The notes under the pieces are model-generated. The model saw only the letters and a program-made list of their open reading frames with translations, was not told the origin of the DNA and did not search any database. Positions 53,559-61,151 of a stretch of DNA of 64,000 nt are shown one piece after another. The translations under genes were made by a program, and so were the position numbers. Positions within the stretch are counted from its first letter, which is position 1. Each line of letters starts with the position of its first letter. The stretch spans positions 930,001-994,000 of the forward strand of contig JADJVZ010000011.1 in assembly GCA_016716635.1 (NCBI GenBank). Direction: 5' to 3'. The DNA comes from Micropruina sp. GTDB taxonomy: Bacteria > Actinomycetota > Actinomycetes > Propionibacteriales > Propionibacteriaceae.

Positions 53559-54737
53559 TCAGTCCGATCCCCGCAGGTCGAAAATCTGAGCCGTGCCATC
53601 TTCACCAATATCCGAGGTGGTAGTCAGCGTCTGGTATGCGCGCCGCGCCCCCACTATGTCCGTACCAAGGTAATGCGCCAGTTGGCTTTCGCTAATCTCC
53701 GCGTCGGCGTATAGCTGAGCTGCCAAGCTCCGGTAGTGAACTGGAAACGCCTCGACTGAACCCTCCTTTCGGGGGATTCCGAGTTGGTCAGCCGCCTTCC
53801 GGGGCTGGAAGTCGTGGTCCCTGAGCTTGTCCCAAGTTCCGGCCGGAATCGTGTCGAGGTCCTCAAGCCTGAGCGTCATCGCCTGGACGGACACACCGTA
53901 GGAGTGTGCAAGTTGGACTAGGGTTGCCGGCGTTACTCTTCCTGCTTTGCTCCGCTTAAGCTCGTTGAATCGTCGAATCAGACCGTTCCGTGGCATCAGG
54001 AAGTTTCCGGCGAAAGCGTCGGCGAATCGCTCTGACTCGCTCAGTCGCTTGCGTCCCGGGATCTCCGTGATCTCTGGCTTGTTCCGATTGACAATGAAGT
54101 GTGCATACTCATGCGCTTTCGTCCACCGTCGCCTCTCTCGGGGGTGGTTGGCATTGACAGCCACACACCCTCCCAACGGGTCCAGGTACACGAACAGACC
54201 TGACACATTACGCGGCAGGGGTATAACGAAGATTCGGAGTCCGACCTCGATCTCCAGCGTCTCGCGTAGTCGGTCGATAGGTCCATCGCCCAACCTGAGT
54301 CGCGTGCGCTCATCCAGCGCCAGTGTCTCGGCCGCGACGTTCATATCGAGCCCATCCACGGGACGAGCGGCCGGTGAGTGCCCCGGTAACGACGAGGACG
54401 ACCGACGAAGCAGATCGAGATAGTCGTCAGCCGCGCGCTCGAGTTCTCGGATGCTGCGCTGGATCTCCTCGGCTCTCGGCGTGCTAGCGAGGGCGGTGCG
54501 GAAGCGTCCGCCGATTGCGGCTGGCGGCTCAGAAGGACGAAGAATCTCGCTGAGGGGGCGACCGTACAGTTCCGCCAACGTCACTAGTTCGGCGGGCGTC
54601 GCCTCCCTCGTGCCCTTTTCCATCGCGATGAGGAGGGGGCGACTGACCCCCAATTCGACTGCTACTTCCGCCTGCGTCATCCCGGCACGTTCACGAGCGG
54701 AGCGAAGTCGCTGGCCCATGTGTTCAAAGTTAGGCAT
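53559..54737 (-). CDS. XRE regulator fused to ImmA/IrrE-type metallopeptidase
   Basis: A 392-residue fusion. Residues ~8-65 are an XRE HTH (GMTQAEVAVELGVSRPLLIAMEKG). A linker leads to a COG2856 ImmA/IrrE domain with HEYAH (HExxH) at 209-213 in RWTKAHEYAHFIVNRN and a likely third ligand Glu236 in LSESERFADAFAGNFLMP. A C-terminal helical region follows (LVQLAHSYGVSVQAM). Such proteins act as antitoxin/repressor and stress-triggered protease. It lies 12 bp after the QueC-like gene and 3 bp before the PIN gene. It may cleave or release the PIN protein, or control the whole operon; both are inference. Confidence 0.9.
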   Translation of the reverse strand: MPNFEHMGQRLRSARERAGMTQAEVAVELGVSRPLLIAMEKGTREATPAELVTLAELYGRPLSEILRPSEPPAAIGGRFRTALASTPRAEEIQRSIRELERAADDYLDLLRRSSSSLPGHSPAARPVDGLDMNVAAETLALDERTRLRLGDGPIDRLRETLEIEVGLRIFVIPLPRNVSGLFVYLDPLGGCVAVNANHPRERRRWTKAHEYAHFIVNRNKPEITEIPGRKRLSESERFADAFAGNFLMPRNGLIRRFNELKRSKAGRVTPATLVQLAHSYGVSVQAMTLRLEDLDTIPAGTWDKLRDHDFQPRKAADQLGIPRKEGSVEAFPVHYRSLAAQLYADAEISESQLAHYLGTDIVGARRAYQTLTTTSDIGEDGTAQIFDLRGSD

Positions 54738-54749
54738 CTTGGTTCGCGC

Positions 54750-56066
54750 TCACATCCATTGTTGTTCGATGCCGAGGGACTGCAGATACGTCTCGAACTC
54801 CTGGACATACCTGTCGTAGAGGGACAACACCCGGCCTTGGTCGAGGAGGCCGTCGAGATGGACGAGCTCTGGAAATTCACACATTAGCTGAGGCCAGGGG
54901 TCCGGTTCCCGGAGGCAACGGCGTAAACGGAGCACCTGCCACGCCATGGCCGAGAACTCGGGAAATTCAACGGGTATGGGGTGGCGGTACGGGAGGCGCT
55001 CATCGACCATGGGCCGGCCTGCTGCGGCCAACGACTGACGCCGGAGGATGCATGAAGTGCATCGTCCACAGGGCTCTCGATGAGCCACGCGTGCTGAGAA
55101 GCCGCTATCGCATGAAACCGTGTGCGAGAGGGCCTTGTCGGCCACGGCATTGGTCATGCCGATCAGTTCCGCCTTGGTACTCATCAGATAGGGAGCATCA
55201 ACCGTGAATTCCGTGCCCCTCAGGCTGGAGACAATGTCGCTGAACATGTGCAGGGTTCGGGGGTGCATCGCCCTGGTCGATTCAGTGCCTCGCTGCGATG
55301 CGACGTAGGGCAGATTGATGGCGCCGACGCCGTTCTCGGCGACGACCAGACCGTCGGCCCCAGCAGCAATCGCCGCCATCGTTCCCGAAGCGAGGAACAA
55401 CAGACCTCTCGTACGCTGGCTTGTTTCGGTGCCGCCTGCCGGAAGGTTGACGCGGAAGCTCAGCGCCGCCAAACGATGCGTGGACAAGCTGGCGAGGCCC
55501 TGGGCGACAGTCCGCTGGGTGTTCTGCATCCAGCTGTTTGTATGGACGCTAATCGCCACTGCATCGTCGACGGACAGGGCGTTTTGAAGAGCGCAGCCCG
55601 AGTCGAGTCCGCCCGAGAACAGGATCGGCCGACATCTGGCCGGAAGGGCGCTGAACAACGCCTGCTGAGACGGATCGAGCGGTCCTCGATAGCCGGCACG
55701 TTGCGAGAAGTGGAGATTCCAGTTGTCATCGGTTAGCCACCGTAGGAGCCGTTCCGTCTTGGCCGCGAGTGCTGCCCAGCGGGAAGGGTCCGACACTGGT
55801 ACATCCATGAAGAGGTCGCGATGCCAGTCGCCGGAGTCGCGGGTTCGGCGCAAGCCCGGGCGAGCAACCATCCGGTCGACCGCGTATGCCGATGCGGCAA
55901 GTATCAGTAGATCGGACGCCTCCGGCGGCATCGCCTCCGCGAGGTGTTGACGGAACCCTCTGCCATCCACAGTTAGGTCGCTCTCCCATTGGAGCGAACG
56001 GCTCTGGCTTTCGGTGCCAGACCGGTAGCGAACTAGATAGGAGGCGGCTTCGCTTCTTGCGATCAC
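54750..56066 (-). CDS. QueC-like PP-loop protein with QatC-type N-terminal extension
   Basis: A 438-residue protein. Residues ~145-345 are a QueC-like domain: PP-loop SGGLDS at 151-156, TRGLLFLASGTMAA, ENGVGAINLPYVASQRG, and a zinc-type set Cys319, Cys333, Cys336 and Cys339 in SCDSGFSARVAHREPCGRCTSC. QueC makes a nitrile on 7-carboxy-7-deazaguanine for queuosine, but this version has ~140 extra N-terminal residues, with ILAASAYAVDRMVARPG and LRWLTDDNWNLHF, that resemble the N-terminus of QatC from the Qat antiphage system. No queuosine partner gene (queD, queE, queF) and no QatA, QatB or QatD is present. Its start overlaps the preceding gene's stop by 4 nt. It likely modifies a protein or nucleotide for defence; the substrate is unknown. 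Confidence 0.88.
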   Translation of the reverse strand: MIARSEAASYLVRYRSGTESQSRSLQWESDLTVDGRGFRQHLAEAMPPEASDLLILAASAYAVDRMVARPGLRRTRDSGDWHRDLFMDVPVSDPSRWAALAAKTERLLRWLTDDNWNLHFSQRAGYRGPLDPSQQALFSALPARCRPILFSGGLDSGCALQNALSVDDAVAISVHTNSWMQNTQRTVAQGLASLSTHRLAALSFRVNLPAGGTETSQRTRGLLFLASGTMAAIAAGADGLVVAENGVGAINLPYVASQRGTESTRAMHPRTLHMFSDIVSSLRGTEFTVDAPYLMSTKAELIGMTNAVADKALSHTVSCDSGFSARVAHREPCGRCTSCILRRQSLAAAGRPMVDERLPYRHPIPVEFPEFSAMAWQVLRLRRCLREPDPWPQLMCEFPELVHLDGLLDQGRVLSLYDRYVQEFETYLQSLGIEQQWM

Positions 56067-56638
56067 AGTTCGCTCACCTCGGTGTTAAGTAGGTCGTGGA
56101 TCTTCCGGGGGCGAACCGTGCCACGGGGAGCATGCAGCCCAGCCGCGTCGGGATGCTTCACGAGTTGGTCGCAGAGCTTGGTCATCTGTGGGTGCCGCTG
56201 TATGTCGTCGCGGAGATCAGCGAACCGAGCCGCCGTGAGTTTTCCTGGCCCGAGGACATTCGGCAGCATACGGTCAAACCGATCATTGGTCAGGTTCGAG
56301 ATGACCCTTTCGGCGAACGCGTGTAGCGCGGTTACAGGAGAAGTCAGGGCCAATTGCCTCGTGAGTTGGTTCGCCGCGAACAGCGTTAGGTGATGCCGAC
56401 TGGACACGCTGGCCTCATCCATAATGGTGTCGGGCCATCCTTCGTTGCCAGACCGCGACTCGGCAGCCTCCAGCCGCTCGACTACTGGTCCAAGCCCCCC
56501 GATACGACGTAGGTCATCGGCTGCCGCCTTCGTCGCCAAGTCGGCGATCCGGTCGGGTCGATCACCCGCACAAATGGATCGCTGCACCCGCAACCATCGC
56601 CCTGAAAGCCCAGTACGGAACCGGTCGTTGTCCGGCAT
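56063..56638 (-). CDS. Orphan 191-residue protein, first gene of the QueC-like operon
   Basis: I recognise no family. The start at 56638 has an excellent site (TAGGAGGTG, 6 nt); a longer frame to 56728 lacks one. The sequence is mostly helical and soluble, with RWLRVQRSICAGDRPDRIADL, HHLTLFAANQLTRQLALTSP, HAFAERVISNLTNDRFDRML and a C-terminal RGTVRPRKIHDLLNTEVSEL. It is rich in Arg, Leu and Ala and has only one Cys, so no metal site is evident. Its 4-nt overlap with the QueC-like gene implies a stoichiometric or dedicated partner, perhaps substrate or adaptor. Confidence 0.78.
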   Translation of the reverse strand: MPDNDRFRTGLSGRWLRVQRSICAGDRPDRIADLATKAAADDLRRIGGLGPVVERLEAAESRSGNEGWPDTIMDEASVSSRHHLTLFAANQLTRQLALTSPVTALHAFAERVISNLTNDRFDRMLPNVLGPGKLTAARFADLRDDIQRHPQMTKLCDQLVKHPDAAGLHAPRGTVRPRKIHDLLNTEVSEL

Positions 56639-56642
56639 GACG

Positions 56643-56668
56643 CACCTCCTAACATTGCGACACGTTAG
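56643..56668 (-). promoter_or_regulatory. Inverted repeat over the operon's ribosome-binding site
   Basis: On the plus strand, CTAACAT (56649-56655) and ACGTTAG (56662-56668) form an inverted repeat with 6 of 7 positions paired. It partly covers the Shine-Dalgarno (CACCTCCTAA, 56643-56652). It could be the binding site of the operon's XRE domain, or an RNA hairpin hiding the ribosome site. A TTTACA (minus strand, 56696-56691) upstream could be a -35 element. Confidence 0.4.
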
Positions 56669-56719
56669 CAGCGCGATCACCCCTATCTGATGTAAAGAAG
56701 TAAACACGCCGAAGCTATC

Positions 56720-56937
56720 CCGCGACACGGGTCCGCCACGACATCATCGACAAGTCCGGCCCCGTCACCTGCGTCTCCACGGCCAACTCCGCCACATCGG
56801 CATCGGACGAACCCACGCCCGACCCACGTCATCCTGCTCGTCCAAGACCTCGACGCCGCGTCATCCACGCCATCAACGACCAGCTCCTGCGCGAGCTCAC
56901 GATCGAACCCAGCAAGGACTACCAACCCCGGAAATGA
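56720..56937 (+). pseudogene. Eroded 3' end of an IS481-type transposase
   Basis: Reading across frames on the plus strand gives DIIDKSGPVT, HIGIGRTHAR, VILLVQDLD and RVIHAINDQLLRELTIEP then SKDYQPRK and a stop. That is the typical C-terminus of IS481-family transposases ('...LRELTLDP-x-x-DYQP'). At least two frame changes are needed, and no integrase core is left. It marks past mobile-element activity between tRNA-Pro and the QueC-like operon. Confidence 0.65.
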
Positions 56938-56997
56938 CAAAATCCGAACCCAATTCCGTAGGTTCGGATCTTGCAGATGTCTTGAAACATCACACGG

Positions 56998-57071
<74 letters not shown>

Positions 57072-57170
57072 CCGGTGTTGCCACCGAGGAGAAACCCTAC
57101 ACGAAGTTCGGGGCTGCTCGCGCGCGGGGCGCCGACGGTGAGAGACCCCGACCCTCCGTACGATGGCGGG

Positions 57171-58397
57171 GTGACTCAGCAAACTCCTGTCCTTCCCCGG
57201 AGCCCGATGGGCCTCGGCGAGGTCTTCACCGGCACGTTCCGGATCCTGCGCCAGCAACCCAAACTGTTCGCATCGATCTCGGCGCTTATGATGCTCGCCC
57301 CGATGGTGTTCTTGGGCGGGTACCTGGTGATGGTGTACTCGTTGGTGGCGGTGCTCGTCCGCGGGTCCGTATCCGGCACGTTGACGCCGGGCAGCCTCGC
57401 GCCGTCCCTGTGGGCCGGGCTCGCCATTGTCGTGGGCAGCATTCTGGTCGTCCTGGTGAACGCCAAGTTCCAGTCCCTGCTCATCTTGGCCGCGGACGAC
57501 ATCGCGCGCGGCAACGCCCCCACGTTGGGCACGGTGTGGACGAGTTCCCAAGGCTTCATTCGTCGCCTACTGCCCATTTGGCTGATGATGACCGCGGGCA
57601 TCGTGGTGGTCGGACTGGTCACGGGCTTCGTCACGTACGCCATCCTGGGGGCAAGTATGTCCAGCACCTCCGGGCGATCCTCGGGCGGGGCAGCAGGGGT
57701 CGTCGTCGAGGTCATCGTCACACTTATCGTTCTGCCGCTGACGTTCTGGCTGTCAACGAAGCTGATCTACCTATACCCCGCCGCCGCCATCGAGCGCCGC
57801 CCCGGCATGGACGCCGCCAAGCGCAGTTGGACCCTCACCAAGGGCGCCTTCTGGCGGACGTTCGGCTATTACTACGTCGGCCAAATGCCCGTCTCAATGA
57901 TCCTCAGCGGCGTCATGTACGTCGCCTTCATGTTCATGGCCTTCTCTGTCGCCATATCGGCTCGGAGCGGCGACAGCAACGCCATCATGGGCGCCCTCGC
58001 GACCGGCTTCGTGGTCTTCTTCATCCTGCTTTTCGTCATTCAATTCCTCAGCGTGGCCTACCTGGTGGCGTTCCCGACGGTGATGTTCATCGATCAGGTG
58101 CGGCGCATCGAGAACCCGCAGCCGGCATGGGCGCCCCAGGCCGCCTACCAGCCGCCACAGCAGTACTACGCCCCCCAGCAGCCCTACCCGCCGCAGCAGG
58201 GCTACGTGCCCCCGCAATACCCGTCGCCCGCGCCGCAGGCCCCCCAATACCAGGCGCCGCCGGCTCCGCAATACCCACCGGTTGCGCCGCAGGCTCCCCA
58301 GCCCACGTGGGCACCGCCTGCGGCGAGCGTCCCGACATTGCCTGCTCCGCCGTCAGCTCATCCGGACGCTACGAACCAGAACGGACCCACGACGTAA
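57171..58397 (+). CDS. Membrane protein with Pro/Gln-rich C-terminal tail
   Basis: A 408-residue integral-membrane protein of the type often labelled 'glycerophosphoryl diester phosphodiesterase membrane domain', without a catalytic part. It opens MGLGEVFTGTFRILRQQPKLF and has about six long helices, including a segment rich in Val/Ile/Leu near GLAIVVGSILVVLVNAKF. RRPGMDAAKRSWTLTKGAFWRTFGYYYVG is the conserved cytosolic loop. The last ~90 residues are a low-complexity Pro/Gln/Tyr/Ala tail. The start is the GTG at 57171; the frame is open to 57075. Its TAA overlaps the next gene's ATG. Confidence 0.85.
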   Translation: MTQQTPVLPRSPMGLGEVFTGTFRILRQQPKLFASISALMMLAPMVFLGGYLVMVYSLVAVLVRGSVSGTLTPGSLAPSLWAGLAIVVGSILVVLVNAKFQSLLILAADDIARGNAPTLGTVWTSSQGFIRRLLPIWLMMTAGIVVVGLVTGFVTYAILGASMSSTSGRSSGGAAGVVVEVIVTLIVLPLTFWLSTKLIYLYPAAAIERRPGMDAAKRSWTLTKGAFWRTFGYYYVGQMPVSMILSGVMYVAFMFMAFSVAISARSGDSNAIMGALATGFVVFFILLFVIQFLSVAYLVAFPTVMFIDQVRRIENPQPAWAPQAAYQPPQQYYAPQQPYPPQQGYVPPQYPSPAPQAPQYQAPPAPQYPPVAPQAPQPTWAPPAASVPTLPAPPSAHPDATNQNGPTT

Positions 58398-59029
58398 TGG
58401 TCGACTTCGACGATTTGGCTGCGACCTGGGACGACGATCCCAGGCGCACGCAACGCTCCCAGGAGTTCGCGAAACTGCTCGCTGCCGCGGTGCCGTTGCG
58501 GACGGACATGCGGGCCCTCGAATATGGGGCCGGCACCGGACAGATGGCCCTCAGCCTGCTCCCCCACGTCGGGACGATCGTCCTGGCGGACGCCTCGGCC
58601 GGCATGGTCGAGGTCGCAGCCTCCCGCATCGCCCAGCTGGACGAACCCCGCCTGACGGCCACCCAGCTCGATCTGACGACGCAGTCCGCGGAGCCGCAGT
58701 CGTTCGACCTCGTGTACTCGTCCCTCGTCCTGCACCACGTCGACCCGCTGCCGACCGCCCTCAACGCCATGTTCGCCACCCTGAAGCCGGGCGGCTGGCT
58801 CGCGGCGATCGATCTGGAGCAGGACGGTGGGGCCTACCACGCCCAGCACGCCGACTTCCACGGCCACGACGGGTTCGCGCACCACCAACTGCAGGACCTG
58901 ATCGAAGGGGCGGGCTTCACAGACATCACCTTCCGAGCCGCCGGGCACACGACCCGCACCGCCCATGGCGACCACGAAGAAGACCGCGAGTTCGCGCTGT
59001 TCCTGGTCACCGCCCGCCGACCGGCGTAG
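58397..59029 (+). CDS. Class I SAM-dependent methyltransferase
   Basis: A 210-residue methyltransferase. Motif I is ALEYGAGTGQMALSLL, the acidic end of the second strand is IVLADASAGMVEVAA, and the post-I and motif II/III region reads FDLVYSSLVLHHVDPLPTALNAMFATLKPGGWLAAIDLE. A DGFAHHQLQDLIEGAGF stretch and a His-rich tail follow. No substrate is indicated. Its ATG shares bases with the stop of the membrane-protein gene (TAATG), so translation is coupled. Confidence 0.93.
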   Translation: MVDFDDLAATWDDDPRRTQRSQEFAKLLAAAVPLRTDMRALEYGAGTGQMALSLLPHVGTIVLADASAGMVEVAASRIAQLDEPRLTATQLDLTTQSAEPQSFDLVYSSLVLHHVDPLPTALNAMFATLKPGGWLAAIDLEQDGGAYHAQHADFHGHDGFAHHQLQDLIEGAGFTDITFRAAGHTTRTAHGDHEEDREFALFLVTARRPA

Positions 59030-59044
59030 CGACCCACCACAGAC

Positions 59045-59082
59045 CTCACCCCTCGGACGTCCTGTGACGACCGAGGGGTGAG
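59045..59082. terminator. Terminator between the methyltransferase and der
   Basis: A 12-bp stem has arms CTCACCCCTCGG (59045-59056) and CCGAGGGGTGAG (59071-59082) with a 14-nt loop, followed by TCAGGTTT. The flanking genes are convergent. Confidence 0.75.
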
Positions 59083-59088
59083 TCAGGT

Positions 59089-60450
59089 TTAGGAGCCCTT
59101 ACGGTCCTTGTTCTTCTCGCGGGCGCGAATGCCCACGTGCACGGGCGAGCCGCGGAACCCGAAGTCCTCGCGCAGGCGACGCTCGACGAAACGCAAGTAG
59201 GTCTGATCGAACTGCCCCGACGTGAACAAGACGAACGTGGGCGGGCAGTTCTGGGCCTGGGTGCCAAAGAGGATCCGCGGCTGCTTACCACCCCGCACCG
59301 GGTGCGGATGAGCGGCAGCAAGACGTCCGAGGAAGGCATTGAGCTTGCCGGTGGAAATGCGGGTCTCCCAGCCCTCCAGGGCCTCTTCGATGGCCCGGCT
59401 CAGCTTGTCGACCGCGCGACCGGTGAGGGCCGAGATGTTGACGCTGGGCGCCCAGGAGAACGCCTGGATGTCCTGCTCGATCTCGCGGTTGAGGTAGTGG
59501 CGGCGCTCGTCGTCGGTGAGGTCCCACTTGTTGTAGGCGATGACCAGCGCGCGGCCCGCCTCCTCGACCATGGTGAGAATCCGCAGGTCCTGGTCGGAGA
59601 TCGTCTCGGACGCATCCAGCACCACCACGCACACCTCGGCGCGCTCGATGGCGGTCTGGGTGCGCAGGGACGCGTAGAACTCGTGCCCAGACGCTTCCTT
59701 CACCCGCCGACGGATACCCGCGGTATCGATAATGCGGTACACGGTGCCGCCGATGTCGACGAGCTCGTCGACCGGGTCGACCGTGGTGCCGGCGACGTTG
59801 TCCACCACCGCGCGGTTGGTGCGCGTGAGCTTGTTCAGCAGGGACGACTTGCCCACGTTCGGACGCCCGACGAGAGCCACCCGCCGCGGACCGCCGATCT
59901 CCTCCTCCGCCGCCTCCGGCGCGTCGGGCATGACGTCGAGCATCGCGTCTAAGAGGTCGCCGATGCCGCGGCCGTGCATGGCAGAGACCGCCCACGGCTC
60001 CCCCAGCCCGAGGTTCCACATGGCCGCGGCGTTGGCTTCGTTGCGCTGGTCATCGACCTTATTGGCCGCGAGGACGACTGGCTTCTTCGAGCGGCGCAAC
60101 ACCTTGACGACGGCCTCGTCCTCGTCGGTGGTGCCGACGGCGGCGTCCACGACGAAGAGAACGATGTCAGCCATCGAAATGGCCATCTCGGCCTGCTCGG
60201 CGATCTGCGCGGCCATGCCCTTGGCATCGGAAACCCAACCGCCGGTGTCGACCAGGACGAAGTCCCGGCCGTTCCAGGTGGCGTCGTAGGACACCCGGTC
60301 GCGTGTCACGCCCGGCTTGTCTTGGACGACCGCCTCCCGCCGTCCGAGGATGCGGTTCACGAGCATGCTCTTGCCCACGTTCGGACGTCCGACGACGGCC
60401 ACCACGGGCTTGAGCTGTATCTCGTCGATGTGGAAAAGACCTTCGGTCAT
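59089..60450 (-). CDS. der: Ribosome biogenesis GTPase Der (EngA)
   Basis: A tandem-GTPase protein for assembly of the 50S subunit. Two P-loops are visible, VVGRPNVGKSMLVNRI near the N-terminus and LVGRPNVGKSSLLNKL near residue 195. DTGG and DTAG switch II motifs and NKVD/NKWD base motifs accompany them. The C-terminal ~80 residues are the KH-like domain (LLFHTQ-type strand GTQAQNCPPTFVLFTS, YLRFVERRLREDFGFRGSPVHV). Length 453 is normal. It is the last gene of the dop-pup-tyrA-cmk-der operon, overlapping cmk by 4 nt. Confidence 0.97.
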   Translation of the reverse strand: MTEGLFHIDEIQLKPVVAVVGRPNVGKSMLVNRILGRREAVVQDKPGVTRDRVSYDATWNGRDFVLVDTGGWVSDAKGMAAQIAEQAEMAISMADIVLFVVDAAVGTTDEDEAVVKVLRRSKKPVVLAANKVDDQRNEANAAAMWNLGLGEPWAVSAMHGRGIGDLLDAMLDVMPDAPEAAEEEIGGPRRVALVGRPNVGKSSLLNKLTRTNRAVVDNVAGTTVDPVDELVDIGGTVYRIIDTAGIRRRVKEASGHEFYASLRTQTAIERAEVCVVVLDASETISDQDLRILTMVEEAGRALVIAYNKWDLTDDERRHYLNREIEQDIQAFSWAPSVNISALTGRAVDKLSRAIEEALEGWETRISTGKLNAFLGRLAAAHPHPVRGGKQPRILFGTQAQNCPPTFVLFTSGQFDQTYLRFVERRLREDFGFRGSPVHVGIRAREKNKDRKGS

Positions 60451-61151
60451 GCTTTGACTCCCGTCACCTGTGCGACAACGTCACACACGGCCTGGATGTT
60501 CACCGGGATGCTCATCGCGGTGGTGTCGATGGTGTAGACGCCGTCGGCGGCCTTGTGGAACTCCACGAGTTTCGAATCGTCGCGATCCCGCCGCAGCACC
60601 TGATCGACAACGTCGGCGTGGGTGGCCTTGTCGCCCACGTCAATCTTGCGGCGCGCGACCCGAACCTCGGGATCGGCGGTGAGAAGAATGCGGACGTCCG
60701 CGTCGGGCGCCACGACCGTCGTGATGTCGCGGCCCTCGGCGACGATGCCCCGGGGGGCGCCGTCGATGAGATCGCGCTGGCGCTGGACGAGGTTCTCACG
60801 GCACTCGGGCACGGTCGACACCGCGGACACCTTCGCGGAGGTCTCCGGCTCGCGGATCTGCTGCGTCACCTCGATGCCGTTGACGACCACACGCTCGAGA
60901 TCGGGGTCGGTGCTGATCTCGATCTCGGCCGCCCGGGTCACCTCGATGATCCGCGGAATGTCGGTGGTCTCGATGCCCGCCTGCAGGAAGGCGCAAGCCA
61001 CCGCCCGGTACATCGCGCCGGTGTCGAGGTAGGCCAGGCCGTAGCGCCGGGCGACGCCCTTGGCGGTCGTCGACTTGCCCGAACCGCTCGGTCCGTCGAT
61101 CGCGACCACGATGCGGGGGGTCGCGCTGAGGGTGTTCTGCTCGGGGTTCAT
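60447..61151 (-). CDS. cmk: Cytidylate kinase
   Basis: A P-loop nucleoside monophosphate kinase making CDP and dCDP. It starts IVVAIDGPSGSGKSTTAKGVARRYGLAYLDTGAMYRAVACAF, the Cmk hallmark. REPETSAKVSAVSTVPECRENLVQRQR and IVAEGRDITTVVAPDADVRILLTA give the CMP-binding insert and Walker-B region. Length 234 is usual. It overlaps tyrA and der by 4 nt each, so it is co-translated with both; cmk-der linkage is common in actinobacteria. Confidence 0.97.
   Translation of the reverse strand: MNPEQNTLSATPRIVVAIDGPSGSGKSTTAKGVARRYGLAYLDTGAMYRAVACAFLQAGIETTDIPRIIEVTRAAEIEISTDPDLERVVVNGIEVTQQIREPETSAKVSAVSTVPECRENLVQRQRDLIDGAPRGIVAEGRDITTVVAPDADVRILLTADPEVRVARRKIDVGDKATHADVVDQVLRRDRDDSKLVEFHKAADGVYTIDTTAMSIPVNIQAVCDVVAQVTGVKA

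Noticed and set aside
54750..56066. Queuosine biosynthesis gene queC
   Set aside because: Length, N-terminal domain and neighbours do not fit; no other queuosine gene lies in the window.
53019..56638. Complete Qat system
   Set aside because: Only the QatC-like gene is present; no QatA ATPase, QatB or TatD-type QatD is adjacent.
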